Source: Baekduia alba
GTDB lineage: Bacteria; Actinomycetota; Thermoleophilia; Solirubrobacterales; Solirubrobacteraceae
Reading direction: 5' to 3'
Assembly (NCBI RefSeq): GCF_028416635.1
Contig: NZ_CP114013.1
Span: forward strand, 2,480,001-2,544,000
Length of the DNA: 64,000 nucleotides
The notes below the pieces were generated by a model, which was given only the letters and a program-made list of their open reading frames with translations, was not told the DNA's origin and searched no databases. Shown in pieces: positions 23,414 to 32,147 of the stretch. The position numbers and the translations under genes were made by a program. Each line of letters starts with the position of its first letter. Positions within the stretch are counted from its first letter, which is position 1.

Positions 23414-24316
23414 ATGGAACGGGAGCGACAGACCGCTGAGCGCTCAGAGGATCAGCGCGCAGGCGAGCACTCGGGTGACGGCAAGCGGCTGCAGGAGCTC
23501 GTCGCGTACCTCCGTGAGCATCGGACCAAGCTGCGGGAGGCGTGGGCGCAGCGCATCAGCGACGCCGAGCTGCTGCAAGTCATGTCCGACGAGGAGATCT
23601 TCACCGAGGCGACCGAGGTGTATGACAACTACATGGACGCGCTGGAGAGCGGCAGCGTCGAGAACCTCCAGACCTACGCCCGCGAGCTCTCGGAGCGGAT
23701 CATCCCGCGCGGCGTCGAGACCGACGAGGTGCTGGGCATCGTGCTTCTGCTTCGCGACGTGCTGGCCCGGTCGTTGTTCGCCAACTACCAGGAGGACCTT
23801 GGGCTCCTCAACCGGATCCTCGACGCCTACGAGCCGGCCGCCAACCGCATCGCGGTGACCGTCGGCGTCAGCTTCGTCGAGGAGCGCGAGCGCGTCATCA
23901 AAGAGCAGCAGGACGCGATCCGGGAATTGTCCACGCCCGTCCTTCAGGTGCGCGACCGCCTGCTCATCCTCCCGATCATCGGCGTGCTCGACACCCCGCG
24001 TGCCCGCCAGCTGACCGAGCAGCTGCTGGGGGCGATCCGCGACAACCGGGCGACCGTCGTGGTGATCGACATCACGGGCGTCGCGACGATCGACGAGACC
24101 GTCGCCAACCATCTCGTGCAGGCCGTCGAGGCGTCGCGGCTGATGGGCGCGAGCACCATCCTCACCGGCCTCTCGCCGGACATCGCCCAGACGCTCGTCG
24201 ATCTCGGCGTCGACCTGGGCATGATGAAGACCGTCGGCGACCTGCAGGGCGGGCTCGAGGAGGCGGAGCGCATCGCCGGCTACCGCGCCGCTGACGCAAG
24301 GGACGCGGAGAGCTAG
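23414..24316 (+). CDS. RsbR-like stressosome scaffold (STAS domain)
   Basis: A 300-residue protein. The N-terminal part (about 20-175) is an all-helical RsbRD/globin-like sensor region; the C-terminal ~115 residues form a STAS domain with the phospho-acceptor region 'VVVIDITGVATIDETVANHL', in which the usual Ser/Thr stands as Thr before IDE. RsbR and RsbS build the stressosome that holds the RsbT kinase. ATG 23414 has GAGGAG 6 nt upstream and is preferred to ATG 23390. First gene of the Rsb cluster. Confidence 0.87.
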   Translation: MERERQTAERSEDQRAGEHSGDGKRLQELVAYLREHRTKLREAWAQRISDAELLQVMSDEEIFTEATEVYDNYMDALESGSVENLQTYARELSERIIPRGVETDEVLGIVLLLRDVLARSLFANYQEDLGLLNRILDAYEPAANRIAVTVGVSFVEERERVIKEQQDAIRELSTPVLQVRDRLLILPIIGVLDTPRARQLTEQLLGAIRDNRATVVVIDITGVATIDETVANHLVQAVEASRLMGASTILTGLSPDIAQTLVDLGVDLGMMKTVGDLQGGLEEAERIAGYRAADARDAES

Positions 24317-24330
24317 ATCCGGCGGCGCCG

Positions 24331-24699
24331 ATGTCGGTCGCGATCCTCCTGCAGGGCGACGTGCTGATCGCCTCGATCCAGTCGGACCTGTCCGACACCG
24401 AGGTGATCGATCTGCGTCAGGAGCTCGCCGAGCGGGTCGGGAGAAACGGCGTGTCGGGCATCGTGATCGACGTCGGCGCCCTCGACGTCATCGACTCGTT
24501 CGTCACGCGCGCCTTGCGCGCGATCGTGCTCACGGCGCGGTTGCGGGGCACCGAGACGATCATCGTCGGCATCGCGCCCGACGTCGCGATCGCGATGGTG
24601 CAGTTCCGGCTGGACTTCGAGCCCCTGCGGGTGGCGCTCGACCTCGACGAAGCGCTGGCGATCCTCCGTCGCCGGAGCTCGGAAGGGCGCCGAGGATGA
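24331..24699 (+). CDS. RsbS-like STAS protein
   Basis: A 122-residue single STAS domain. The phosphorylation site is probably Ser in ALDVIDSFVTRAL, matching the RsbS DSF motif. RsbS with RsbR forms the stressosome core; its phosphorylation by RsbT frees RsbT. The stop overlaps rsbT by 4 nt (ATGA). It follows the rsbR-like gene by 14 nt. Confidence 0.9.
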   Translation: MSVAILLQGDVLIASIQSDLSDTEVIDLRQELAERVGRNGVSGIVIDVGALDVIDSFVTRALRAIVLTARLRGTETIIVGIAPDVAIAMVQFRLDFEPLRVALDLDEALAILRRRSSEGRRG

Positions 24700-25142
24700 C
24701 CGATGAGGTCCGCGTCCGCATCGACTCCGACGGCGATCTCGTGACCGCTCGCGCCGAAGGCCGTGCGATGGCCGAGCGGCTCGGGTTCCCGCGGCCCGAT
24801 CCGACCCTGATCGCGACGGCGATCTCCGAGATCGCGCGCAACATCGTCGCGTACGCGGGCGCGGGCGAGATCATCCTCGCGCCGTTCGAGGACGCCAACC
24901 GCTACGGCATGATCGTCACCGCCGTCGATGCGGGGCCGGGCATCCGCGACGTCGAGGCCGCGCTGCGCGACGAGTTCAGCGGCCGCGGCGGTCTCGGGCT
25001 GGGCCTTCCGGGCGCGCGACGGCTCATGGACGACTTCGAGCTGCAATCCGACGCTGAGCATGGCACAAAGGTGACGATGACGAAATGGCGCTACCGCGAC
25101 GAGCTCGCACGCGTCCGCGAGGAGCGCCGTCGGCGTGCGTGA
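24696..25142 (+). CDS. RsbT-like serine kinase
   Basis: A 148-residue GHKL-type kinase, slightly longer than usual because of a basic C-terminal tail. ATP-binding boxes: N box 'ISEIARNIVAYA', G1 'DAGPGI' and G2 'GGLGLGLPGARRLMDDF'. RsbT phosphorylates RsbR/RsbS and, once free, activates an RsbU-type phosphatase. It overlaps rsbS at the start and the phosphatase gene at the end (8 nt). Confidence 0.9.
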   Translation: MTDEVRVRIDSDGDLVTARAEGRAMAERLGFPRPDPTLIATAISEIARNIVAYAGAGEIILAPFEDANRYGMIVTAVDAGPGIRDVEAALRDEFSGRGGLGLGLPGARRLMDDFELQSDAEHGTKVTMTKWRYRDELARVREERRRRA

Positions 25143-25755
25143 GCGGGCGACGCGCGAGCACGTCGAGTGGGGGATCGCCACGCGCTGCCGGTCCGGTGAG
25201 AGCATGAGCGGCGATCTCGCCGTCGTCGACCTCCTGCCGGAAGGGGCGCTCGTCGCGGGCATCGACGGCCTGGGGCACGGACGCGAAGCGGCCCGCGCCG
25301 CCTGCACGGCCGCCGCGGCCATGCGCGAGAGCCCCGGCCAGGACCTCGTCCGGGTCGTCCAGCGCTGCCACCGTGCGCTGCGCGGGACTCGCGGCGCGGC
25401 CATCAGCCTCGCGTTCGTCTCAGCGCTGGACAGCCGGATGACGTGGCTCGGCGTCGGCAACGTGGAGGGACGGGTCCTGAGCGGCGACCCCGCGACGACC
25501 CGGCCGAAGGGCTCGCTTGCGCTCGGGCGCGGCGTGCCCGGGCACGAGCTGCCTTCGGTGCGCCCCGCGACGATCGCGATGCGGCCCGGCGACGTCCTGC
25601 TCCTGGCCACCGACGGAATCGACGCGGGCTTCGCGGACGCGCTCGACCTGTCGGGCTCGAGCCAGACGATCAGCGAGCGGATCCTGTCCGAGCATTGGAA
25701 GCCGCCCGACGACGCCCTCGTGATCGCGGTCCGCTACCTCGGGGCGCGGCCGTGA
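25135..25755 (+). CDS. RsbX-like PP2C/SpoIIE-type phosphatase
   Basis: A 206-residue single-domain PPM phosphatase. Metal-binding acids appear in 'MSGDLAVVD', 'GIDGLGHGREA' and 'LLLATDGIDAGF'. In Bacillus RsbX resets the stressosome by removing phosphate from RsbR/RsbS; the position after rsbT fits that role. GTG 25135 starts within rsbT; GTGA at 25752-25755 couples it to the next gene. Confidence 0.87.
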   Translation: MRERATREHVEWGIATRCRSGESMSGDLAVVDLLPEGALVAGIDGLGHGREAARAACTAAAAMRESPGQDLVRVVQRCHRALRGTRGAAISLAFVSALDSRMTWLGVGNVEGRVLSGDPATTRPKGSLALGRGVPGHELPSVRPATIAMRPGDVLLLATDGIDAGFADALDLSGSSQTISERILSEHWKPPDDALVIAVRYLGARP

Positions 25756-26591
25756 CCGATCGGAGTCCCGCCGGGCCGTTCGCAGCGGCCTACGCGACGG
25801 CGCTCGGCGAGTACCTGCGGGAGCCGACCGAGGCGTCCCTACGCGTCGCCTACGAGCTTGCGCGCGAAGCGGTGGCCCGGCGCCTGAGCGTGCTCGACCT
25901 CGCCGTCGCCCACCAGGAAGCCCTGGAGTCCGCGCTGGGCGCGGCGTCCGGATCCGCGGAGGTCGAGCGCGTCACGCGTGCGGCCGGCGCCTTCTTCCTC
26001 GACGGGCTGTCGACGTTCGAGATGGTGCAGCGTGGGTACGCGGAAGCCCGGCAGGCCGCGTGGCTCGAGCGCCGCCAAACCGAGCTCTCGCGCCGCCTGT
26101 CGAGCTTCCTCGCCGACGCCTCGCTCGCGCTCAACGCCGAAGGCTCGGTCCAGGAGATGCTGCGGCTCGTCGCCGAGCAGGCTCGCGAGCTCGTGGCCGC
26201 CGAGTGCTGCGTGGTGACGCTCACCGCCGAAGGGCAGCCACGGGCCGCGGAGGCGGTCTCCACCTCGGAGCACCGTCGCTGGCAGACGGTGGTCCGCTGG
26301 CTCGACCTGCCCGCGACGTACCGGGTGCTCGGCCTGCGCGGTGGCTCGGCGCGCGCGGCGCGGGAGGAGCTCGCCAGCCTGCCGCAGTTCCAGGCTGTCG
26401 GCGACCCGCCGCCTCGCGCCTGGCTCGCCGCGTCGCTCACCGCCCTGGACGGGAGCGAGCTTGGCGCCATCCAGCTCTTCGACAAGCACGACGGCGCCTT
26501 CACCGGCGAGGACGAAGCCGCGCTCGTCCATCTCGCGCAGATGGCCTCAGCGGCCGTGGACCGGGCACGGCTGTACCGAGACCAGCGATGA
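25752..26591 (+). CDS. RsbU_N-GAF sensor protein lacking an output domain
   Basis: A 279-residue protein. The N-terminal ~85 residues resemble the RsbU N-terminal domain that RsbT binds ('VLDLAVAHQEALESAL'). A linker helix and a GAF domain (about 120-275) follow, ending GAFTGEDEAALVHLAQMASAA and ARLYRDQR. In relatives the signalling helix after RLYRxQR leads into a SpoIIE phosphatase domain, but here the stop follows at once. So it is either a natural short sensor or a gene that lost its 3' half at the island boundary. GTG start overlaps the rsbX-like stop. Confidence 0.8.
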   Translation: MTDRSPAGPFAAAYATALGEYLREPTEASLRVAYELAREAVARRLSVLDLAVAHQEALESALGAASGSAEVERVTRAAGAFFLDGLSTFEMVQRGYAEARQAAWLERRQTELSRRLSSFLADASLALNAEGSVQEMLRLVAEQARELVAAECCVVTLTAEGQPRAAEAVSTSEHRRWQTVVRWLDLPATYRVLGLRGGSARAAREELASLPQFQAVGDPPPRAWLAASLTALDGSELGAIQLFDKHDGAFTGEDEAALVHLAQMASAAVDRARLYRDQR

Positions 26592-27001
26592 AGGACCTGC
26601 GTCGGCGGTCGCCATAGGCGGAAGCCACGCTCGAGCGGCACAATCCTCCTCTCTCCCGATCGAGTTGTAGGGGATGAGAATCAGACGGAGGACAGCATCA
26701 GTAGAGGCCCGAAGACCGCGCTCCTATCAAGTCACCGCCGCCTGAATCCTCGAACGCGATGGGCGACACGATTGGCAGCCAGCCAGCCCGAAACCGGGCG
26801 ACAGGCAAGTGTGGAGCCAACCCACCGCGCCGAGGCTAAGCCGCCGCCAGGACGTCATTTCCGTCACCGACCACGCCACCCGCATTCAAGCGGATGCAAG
26901 TGTGTGCCGGTCTTGGTGGCTTGCCGTTTCGACGCCTAAGGGGGTTGCGCTAGGTGTTCGGTGGGGCGAGGGTGTTGGTCCGGCCTCGTCGACTGAGTGG
27001 T
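26592..27001. other. Non-coding left border of the accessory island (410 nt)
   Basis: No frame here has a convincing protein pattern or codon bias on either strand. The base composition drops from that of the stressosome genes, with A/T-rich words such as GATGAGAATCAGACGG. I looked for a copy of the tRNA-Gly 3' end that would mark an attachment site and found none I trust. Confidence 0.5.
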
Positions 27002-27244
27002 ATGGCGACGGCGCGACGACTAGAAATGCAGGGCGAGCAGCTTGAGCTGGCGGCTCGAACCGGACTGAGCGAGCCGTTGCTGAGGCCGGAGGATGCCGCC
27101 GAGTTGCTCTCGGTGAAGGTGTCGTGGATTTACGAGGCGTGCCGAAACGGACGGCTGCCGTTCCTACGCGTTGGGAAGCACATCCGCTTCACGCGGGCCG
27201 ATCTCGAGCGTTGGGTGTCCTCGCAGCGGTCTCCCGTCCAGTAG
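27002..27244 (+). CDS. Excisionase-like helix-turn-helix protein
   Basis: An 80-residue protein of the MerR/excisionase (HTH_17) type: 'LLRPEDAAELLSVKVSWIYE' with 'NGRLPFLRVGKHIRFTRADL' and a final ERWV. Such proteins act as phage/ICE excisionases or small regulators. ATG 27002 is chosen over ATG 26954. No integrase is nearby, so it may be a leftover of a mobile element or a regulator of the island. Confidence 0.8.
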   Translation: MATARRLEMQGEQLELAARTGLSEPLLRPEDAAELLSVKVSWIYEACRNGRLPFLRVGKHIRFTRADLERWVSSQRSPVQ

Positions 27245-27300
27245 CCGACGGCTGAGCCAGCTCGGCCCGGCAACGCATCGGTAGCGCCGGGTGCGACGAC

Positions 27301-28131
27301 CTAACGCCCCCCGGCAGATGCCTCGGCGGTCCGCCGCTGGATGAACTCGAGCTGTCGAGACAATCGGATCAACGCGTCGAGCGAGTCGTCGACGAACGAC
27401 GCGGCGTGCATCAGTGGGTTGCGCAGCCTTTCATACAAGTCCTTGAAGTCGGCGTCGACCTCATGCTCGTCGCCGGCGAAGACGCCTCGGCTGGCAAGTA
27501 TGGCTGCCTTCTGGCGCAGCGAGGCTAGCTCTATGAGCGACGGGTCAAGGCTCTTCGAGTGCATCTCCTTGAGCTGCCCAAGGATTTGAGCCTGCGCTCC
27601 TTGACCGAGCGCGCTGACGGCGTCTTCCTCAGTCACGTACATGCGACGGATCGCGTCGGTGATGGTCGCCTCCAAGCGGGCCACCTGGCTGAATACCAAG
27701 ACCCTCATGGGGAGTTTGCAGAGATCGGAAGGGGTGACGATGGACTCGAGTTGACCGCCATCGACGACGAGTCGGTAATGCGGCGCTTTCAGGAGCTCGT
27801 CAACGAGGCCGCCGAGCGGCTGTCCTCCCTCGATGAGCATGTCGCTGCTGAGGCTGCGCATAGCCGTGTGGACCAGGTCCTCCTCGCTAGCCCGACGCGG
27901 GCCGGCGTCTGTGCCCAACAAATCGCCGATGACGTTCTCCAACACGCCAACGATGCGCCCGTTTCGACGGACAGGCACGTAGTTGATCGCGGCCGCTGAT
28001 GCCCACGCGCGCACTGTCGAGACCTTGTCTGAGAGAAACGCGGTGCGAAGCGGAGAGCTCGAGAGGTGAGACACCTGAAGCGAACGCCCTAGCCGTTCCA
28101 TCGTTAGTTCGAATTGTGCTTCGGCGGCCAT
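27301..28131 (-). CDS. CBS-domain protein with C-terminal HEPN-like RNase motif
   Basis: A 276-residue protein. Residues ~20-145 read as a CBS pair: 'INYVPVRRNGRIVGVLENVI' for the first and RLVVDGGQLESIVTPSDLCKLP for the second. The C-terminal ~125 residues are helical and contain RLRNPLMHAASF, an Rx4H motif preceded by helices as in HEPN ribonucleases. A CBS pair usually binds adenine nucleotides, so a nucleotide-gated RNase toxin is a reasonable inference. Composition is lower in GC than the core genes. A TAGCGT -10 box lies 10 nt before ATG 28131. Located in a set of defence-type genes. Confidence 0.6.
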   Translation of the reverse strand: MAAEAQFELTMERLGRSLQVSHLSSSPLRTAFLSDKVSTVRAWASAAAINYVPVRRNGRIVGVLENVIGDLLGTDAGPRRASEEDLVHTAMRSLSSDMLIEGGQPLGGLVDELLKAPHYRLVVDGGQLESIVTPSDLCKLPMRVLVFSQVARLEATITDAIRRMYVTEEDAVSALGQGAQAQILGQLKEMHSKSLDPSLIELASLRQKAAILASRGVFAGDEHEVDADFKDLYERLRNPLMHAASFVDDSLDALIRLSRQLEFIQRRTAEASAGGR

Positions 28132-28141
28132 CGAAAATTCG

Positions 28142-28147
28142 ACGCTA
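28142..28147 (-). promoter_or_regulatory. -10 box TAGCGT of the CBS-HEPN gene
   Basis: On the minus strand TAGCGT ends 10 nt before ATG 28131; the gap is the palindromic CGAA-AA-TTCG-like sequence. Confidence 0.4.
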
Positions 28148-28225
28148 CACCCTCGGCGGGATGCCTCGTCGCCGAAGTTACGCGCAGATCGAGGCGCCGG
28201 TGTTGAGCGACTCGCGAGATGACGC

Positions 28226-29590
28226 CTACATGGCGCTAAATGTCCTCAAGCCACTTCCTGATAGCCGGCCGCGAAATTCTTCGATGAGGACGCCTTCCTT
28301 GTCCCCGTCTAAACAAGCCTCGGCGAGTGCCCGAAGTACTTGCGACCGGTCCAGACCTGGCTGTGCAGCGAGATCGTTCGTCCAGTCGTGGGGATCCAGT
28401 CCTTCCACCTTCGCCAACATCGCTCCGATGAACCCGGGTGTGCGACCTAGCAGCGCACTAAGTGTGCCGGCGGCCAACGGAGCGAATTTCTGAAAGAGCT
28501 CGTCAGGCGACAAACCGCCTGGGAGGGCGACTGCCGGCCATAGACCGGTCCGCGCCGCAGGCGGAGCCTCATCGCCGTCCACGATGAACGCGAACTCGAG
28601 TTGACGAGGGTGCGTGGCGGGACGCGGAAGGCGAGCCCGCATCTCCGTGAGGTCACTTGTGCCCTTCGCCCAGTAGAGCGCGAGGCGGTCCAACGTATTG
28701 GCGTCCAGTCGAGCGAGAAGTGCCGTGGCCAATGCGTGCGCAGATTCGTCCTCAACCCACGCGACAAGTTCCACGTGTGCCCTCGGGTAGAGCACCTGCT
28801 GGACGATTTCCCGGACCTCTTCCGCGACGGTTGTCAGCACTACCTTGCCGTCCACTCGGCCCAGGTAGCTTAGGACGTCCGAATGTTGGAGTGCGCGTTC
28901 GATGACCTCTCGACTGTGTGACGTCAGCACGAAAGCCTGTTGTCTGGTGGCGGCGACGGTCGCAATGTGATCGAGCAGCGGCTCGCGCGAGCGTGGCGGG
29001 AAATAGGCATCCGGCTCATCAAGCAGCAAAAGCAGATCGGACTTCTCGCGCACATACCACAGTGTCCAGAGGAGCACGTGCGCGGCCAGTTCGCCTAACC
29101 CCATGTCGGCAAGGCTGTACTCAGTATCACCATCCGAGACCACGAAAAAGGGAATCACGTCTTCGCCCACGATCGGCGCGAAGGGGGAGTCTTCGAAGGC
29201 GATTGCGTACCAGCGGATCTCGGTGTAACCCCGCCCGACGATGCTCCTCACGGCATCGAGCGTGATCTCTTGATCCACCTCTAGCGGGTCGACCTCTTCA
29301 GTGGCCTCTTCGAGGTCGGGACGCTCCTCGATCAGCCGATATAGCCACGCACAGAGTTCGTGTAGTGAGATTAGCCGAGCCGGGTCGCCAGCCGAGCGCT
29401 GGATCTGCTTCAAGAGCCGGGTCTTGCCCACCCCGTTCAGACCTGCGAGAACGGTCACGAGCGCACGCAACTCCAGCGTGACAGGAAGGATCTCGAGCGG
29501 ATCCTCCACCGCGATCGTCATCGGAATGGAAGGGTGCTTCTGGTGCGCGATGCGTCGCCAGTGGTCTCCGGCCTTCGCCCGCCGAGTCAT
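28226..29590 (-). CDS. AAA/ABC-type ATPase with OLD-like TOPRIM C-terminus
   Basis: A 454-residue protein. ATPase features: Walker A 'LAGLNGVGKTRLL' (about 50-58), an ABC-signature-like 'SLADMGLGELAAHVLLW', Walker B 'LLLLLDEPDAYFPPRSRE' and H-loop 'VLTSHSREVIE'. The C-terminal part has 'VAWVEDESAHALATALL' and 'FIVDGDEAPP', compatible with the Glu and DxD of a TOPRIM nuclease, as in OLD-family proteins. ATG 29590 overlaps the DUF262 stop (TAATG), so the two are translationally coupled. Overcoming lysogenization defect (OLD) proteins are known anti-phage nucleases; here the TOPRIM assignment is tentative. Confidence 0.75.
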   Translation of the reverse strand: MTRRAKAGDHWRRIAHQKHPSIPMTIAVEDPLEILPVTLELRALVTVLAGLNGVGKTRLLKQIQRSAGDPARLISLHELCAWLYRLIEERPDLEEATEEVDPLEVDQEITLDAVRSIVGRGYTEIRWYAIAFEDSPFAPIVGEDVIPFFVVSDGDTEYSLADMGLGELAAHVLLWTLWYVREKSDLLLLLDEPDAYFPPRSREPLLDHIATVAATRQQAFVLTSHSREVIERALQHSDVLSYLGRVDGKVVLTTVAEEVREIVQQVLYPRAHVELVAWVEDESAHALATALLARLDANTLDRLALYWAKGTSDLTEMRARLPRPATHPRQLEFAFIVDGDEAPPAARTGLWPAVALPGGLSPDELFQKFAPLAAGTLSALLGRTPGFIGAMLAKVEGLDPHDWTNDLAAQPGLDRSQVLRALAEACLDGDKEGVLIEEFRGRLSGSGLRTFSAM

Positions 29591-30720
29591 TATCGGGCCA
29601 GATCCCAATCGGACGATTCCAAGAATTCGATCAGCGCCCGGTCGTCCTCGCCGTCTGACTGCCGCAGCGCGCCAAGGACACCGCTGAGGTTGCGCTGGTC
29701 GCGCTTTGGATTTGCTGCCGCATATGCGACGTGGAGCGCGAGATCTCTCAGAAGAATGGAGAGCGTGTCGTTCACGCGGTACGAGGCACGATCGTTGTAA
29801 GTACGAAAGACCGATCGAAGATCCGGTCTGATTTCGGAAAGAGCTGTTTTTGCGGCGCGACGCGCCTCTTCGAAGTACCCGACGAAGGCGCTGTCAACGG
29901 GGACGTCCATGCGCTGGGCAGCGTGTGTGAAAACCAGCCAGCTGAACAGGGTGGCCTTGTTCAGCTTGGGTCCGACGTCGCGCGCGTGGGTCAGGAACTC
30001 CTCGGCTGCGTGCGAGACGTCTGAAATGGTTCGGGGAGAGAACTCGCCCGTCCGGTAAAATTCCTCAATGGCGCGATTCGAGTGGGATTCCCTAAGTGAT
30101 CCGACCTCGAGCGCCAAAGCGACGCGGGCGAAAACGTCGTCGTATGCGAGCCGGCTGTTGGCGAAACCCACGACCTCCCGCACGAGGAGGCCTGATTCAA
30201 TGAGGCGCTCGACCACGGCCTTCACCTGATCCCGCGCGACTCCATAGAGAGCGTTGCGCTTTTCCGGTGGCGTCAGCGACATGTGCTGGTTGAGCCGGAA
30301 GAACAATTCGTATGGCTCTTGAGGCTCATAGTTGTGCAACGTGACCACGGTCAGCGGGAACCGACGAACACGTCGCTGGGCTTCGTCCGGCAGCTGGCTG
30401 TACCGCAATCCGTCCCAAGATGAAAGCGTGGGGTCAAACGGGCTTAGCGAGCCATCGACCTTAAGGCCGTCATCAAAGAAGTCGCGAATCGCCGAGAGAC
30501 GCTGCTGCCCATCGAGAACCAGGTCTCGGCTGGTGTCGGGATCGTTCAGGAGGTGGATGGCCGGGACATACCATCCGCGAAGCACCGTGTCGATCAAACG
30601 TCGCTGGCGGTCCTCATTCCACACTTCGCCCCGCTGGAAATCGGGCTGGAGGTCGATCTCCGCAGCGTGGATACGCCGCATGAGCACCTCCAGTTCCAGA
30701 TCGCTCCGTTCAAGTCGCAT
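29590..30720 (-). CDS. DUF262-domain protein (GmrSD/ParB-like nuclease fold)
   Basis: A 376-residue protein. Residues ~25-85 show the DUF262 core: 'DFQRGEVWNEDRQRRLIDTV' and the DGQQR motif (LDGQQRLSAIRDFF), thought to bind or hydrolyse nucleotides and seen in GmrSD restriction enzymes and SspE. The second half is helical with no HNH motif, so a DUF1524 nuclease domain is lacking. A TAAAGT -10 box sits 9 nt before ATG 30720. It is the first gene of a two-gene operon with the AAA ATPase. Confidence 0.85.
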   Translation of the reverse strand: MRLERSDLELEVLMRRIHAAEIDLQPDFQRGEVWNEDRQRRLIDTVLRGWYVPAIHLLNDPDTSRDLVLDGQQRLSAIRDFFDDGLKVDGSLSPFDPTLSSWDGLRYSQLPDEAQRRVRRFPLTVVTLHNYEPQEPYELFFRLNQHMSLTPPEKRNALYGVARDQVKAVVERLIESGLLVREVVGFANSRLAYDDVFARVALALEVGSLRESHSNRAIEEFYRTGEFSPRTISDVSHAAEEFLTHARDVGPKLNKATLFSWLVFTHAAQRMDVPVDSAFVGYFEEARRAAKTALSEIRPDLRSVFRTYNDRASYRVNDTLSILLRDLALHVAYAAANPKRDQRNLSGVLGALRQSDGEDDRALIEFLESSDWDLAR

Positions 30721-30729
30721 CGCCGCGGC

Positions 30730-30735
30730 ACTTTA
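30730..30735 (-). promoter_or_regulatory. -10 box TAAAGT of the DUF262-AAA operon
   Basis: On the minus strand TAAAGT ends 9 nt before ATG 30720. It is the most A/T-rich -10 in the window. Confidence 0.5.
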
Positions 30736-30932
30736 TTGCCTTGCCGGGCGCGCGCGCTCCGGAGCACGGTTGAGATCCGCTCTGCACTCCGGACCGGTCT
30801 GAACGCCGATGGATGGGCGGTCACGTCGCACGGGACGTACGCTCACGCCGACGTCGGTCCCATACTCGACTGGTTCGGCGCAGAGAGTCCCTGGTGGGAG
30901 CCTCGTCGGTGGGGCACGTCGGTGCGTGGTTC

Positions 30933-32147
30933 TCAGGCCTGGCGCGTGAATTCGCTGAGCGCCGCCTGCGCGGCCGCGACTGAGCGCCGCGCCTGCTCGA
31001 GTCGTTCGCGAATCACGTTGTCGTAGTCGTCGTGACCACCTTGGGCGTGGTTGTAAGCGGCCTTGTTCATCTGGTCAGCGTCTACATACGCTGCGGCCAC
31101 CGTCTCGTAGAGCGTGGCGTCCTGTGCGAACGAGTCTCGCGCGGAAGCCCACTCCTCGCTGGGAAGAGATTCGACGTGGAGGTTCCACCAATAGCCGTCC
31201 TCGATCGCGTTACGGAGTGTGCGATCGATCGCTGCGAGTTCGACCGCCACGTGTCTCGCAAAGCGGATCGCGGCGACTCGATCTTGCGAGGGTCGACGGT
31301 TATCAGGCGGGACCTCACGCGTCAGAGCCTCGAGGTTTACGAAGTTCGATGGGCTGAGCCAGTCGCTGCCCCCACGATGCACCGGACAGCCCGCCCCTTC
31401 TAGGCGGTTCGCGAGGCTATTGAAGGGGCCAGGACTGCCATCAAGTCGAACCGTGTTTCGTCCGGCGAGGTCCGAAATACCGCGAGTTTGGCCGATCTCG
31501 ACGAGGACAGTTTCGTGCGGATGACTCTGAAGGGCCATCCCCGCCTCGAGAACGACATTGAGCCGCGGCTGTCCAGTCGGCTCACGATCGTCTTCGCGCT
31601 CGCGATTGCCTCGCAGGCTCGGATGAAGGAATCCCACATCGTCGGGCGTGAGCAAGACGACAACGGCCTGAGCGATCTTGAACGCTGCAGCGACTGCCTC
31701 GCCGTTGTAGGGCGCTGCGTTGCCGGTGAAGTCGACGAGATCGTCCCACTCCAAAGGTTCAAGTCGGAGGCGTCGAAGAAGGTCAAACAGGGCGTCGCGG
31801 GCGGCTCCGTCGCGGCCGTGCATCACCGCCACCTTGCGGGGGTCCTTCGATTCGCTCGTTCGCGGTTCGAGCAGTGAGCGATCACCTTCGGCGTTCAATT
31901 GGTCGCCGTCGCTGAGGTCGGCCGTAACGCGCTCGGCCGGGTCCGAGGCTGGCGTGCGGTCAGTTCGTGCCCCCAACTCCCGCTCGAGATCGAGCTCGCG
32001 TCCCTTCATGGTCAGCATGAACGTCCTGGACTTGTTCACACTGGGTTCGACGCGAAGGATCCCGAGCTCACCGAGGTCATCAATGGTGTGTTCCGATGGG
32101 ACTGCCCAGGACGGGTCCCAGCGCGGGTGGTCGATGCTCCGCGTCAT
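30933..32147 (-). CDS. TIR-like nucleotide-binding domain protein
   Basis: A 404-residue protein with three parts. Residues ~20-55 resemble the end of a winged helix (TIDDLGELGILRVEPSVNK). Residues ~103-255 match the predicted nucleotide-binding TIR-like family (Pfam PF10137 type, found in Cap12 of CBASS): 'KVAVMHGRDGAARDALFDLL', 'VVVLLTPDDVGF' and 'QPRLNVVLEAGMAL', whose Glu is the likely NADase residue. The last ~130 residues are helical. An NAD+-depleting abortive-infection role is probable by family. A 10-codon ORF (32176-32144) ends in the ATGA of its start. Confidence 0.8.
   Translation of the reverse strand: MTRSIDHPRWDPSWAVPSEHTIDDLGELGILRVEPSVNKSRTFMLTMKGRELDLERELGARTDRTPASDPAERVTADLSDGDQLNAEGDRSLLEPRTSESKDPRKVAVMHGRDGAARDALFDLLRRLRLEPLEWDDLVDFTGNAAPYNGEAVAAAFKIAQAVVVLLTPDDVGFLHPSLRGNREREDDREPTGQPRLNVVLEAGMALQSHPHETVLVEIGQTRGISDLAGRNTVRLDGSPGPFNSLANRLEGAGCPVHRGGSDWLSPSNFVNLEALTREVPPDNRRPSQDRVAAIRFARHVAVELAAIDRTLRNAIEDGYWWNLHVESLPSEEWASARDSFAQDATLYETVAAAYVDADQMNKAAYNHAQGGHDDYDNVIRERLEQARRSVAAAQAALSEFTRQA

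Noticed and set aside
26592-27000. Attachment-site duplicate of the tRNA-Gly 3' end
   Set aside because: Only short chance matches such as CTCGAAC were seen; no stretch of more than about 10 nt matched.
26809-27045. 78-codon plus-strand frame before the excisionase-like gene
   Set aside because: It overlaps the excisionase frame, has no recognisable motif and its codon pattern is random.
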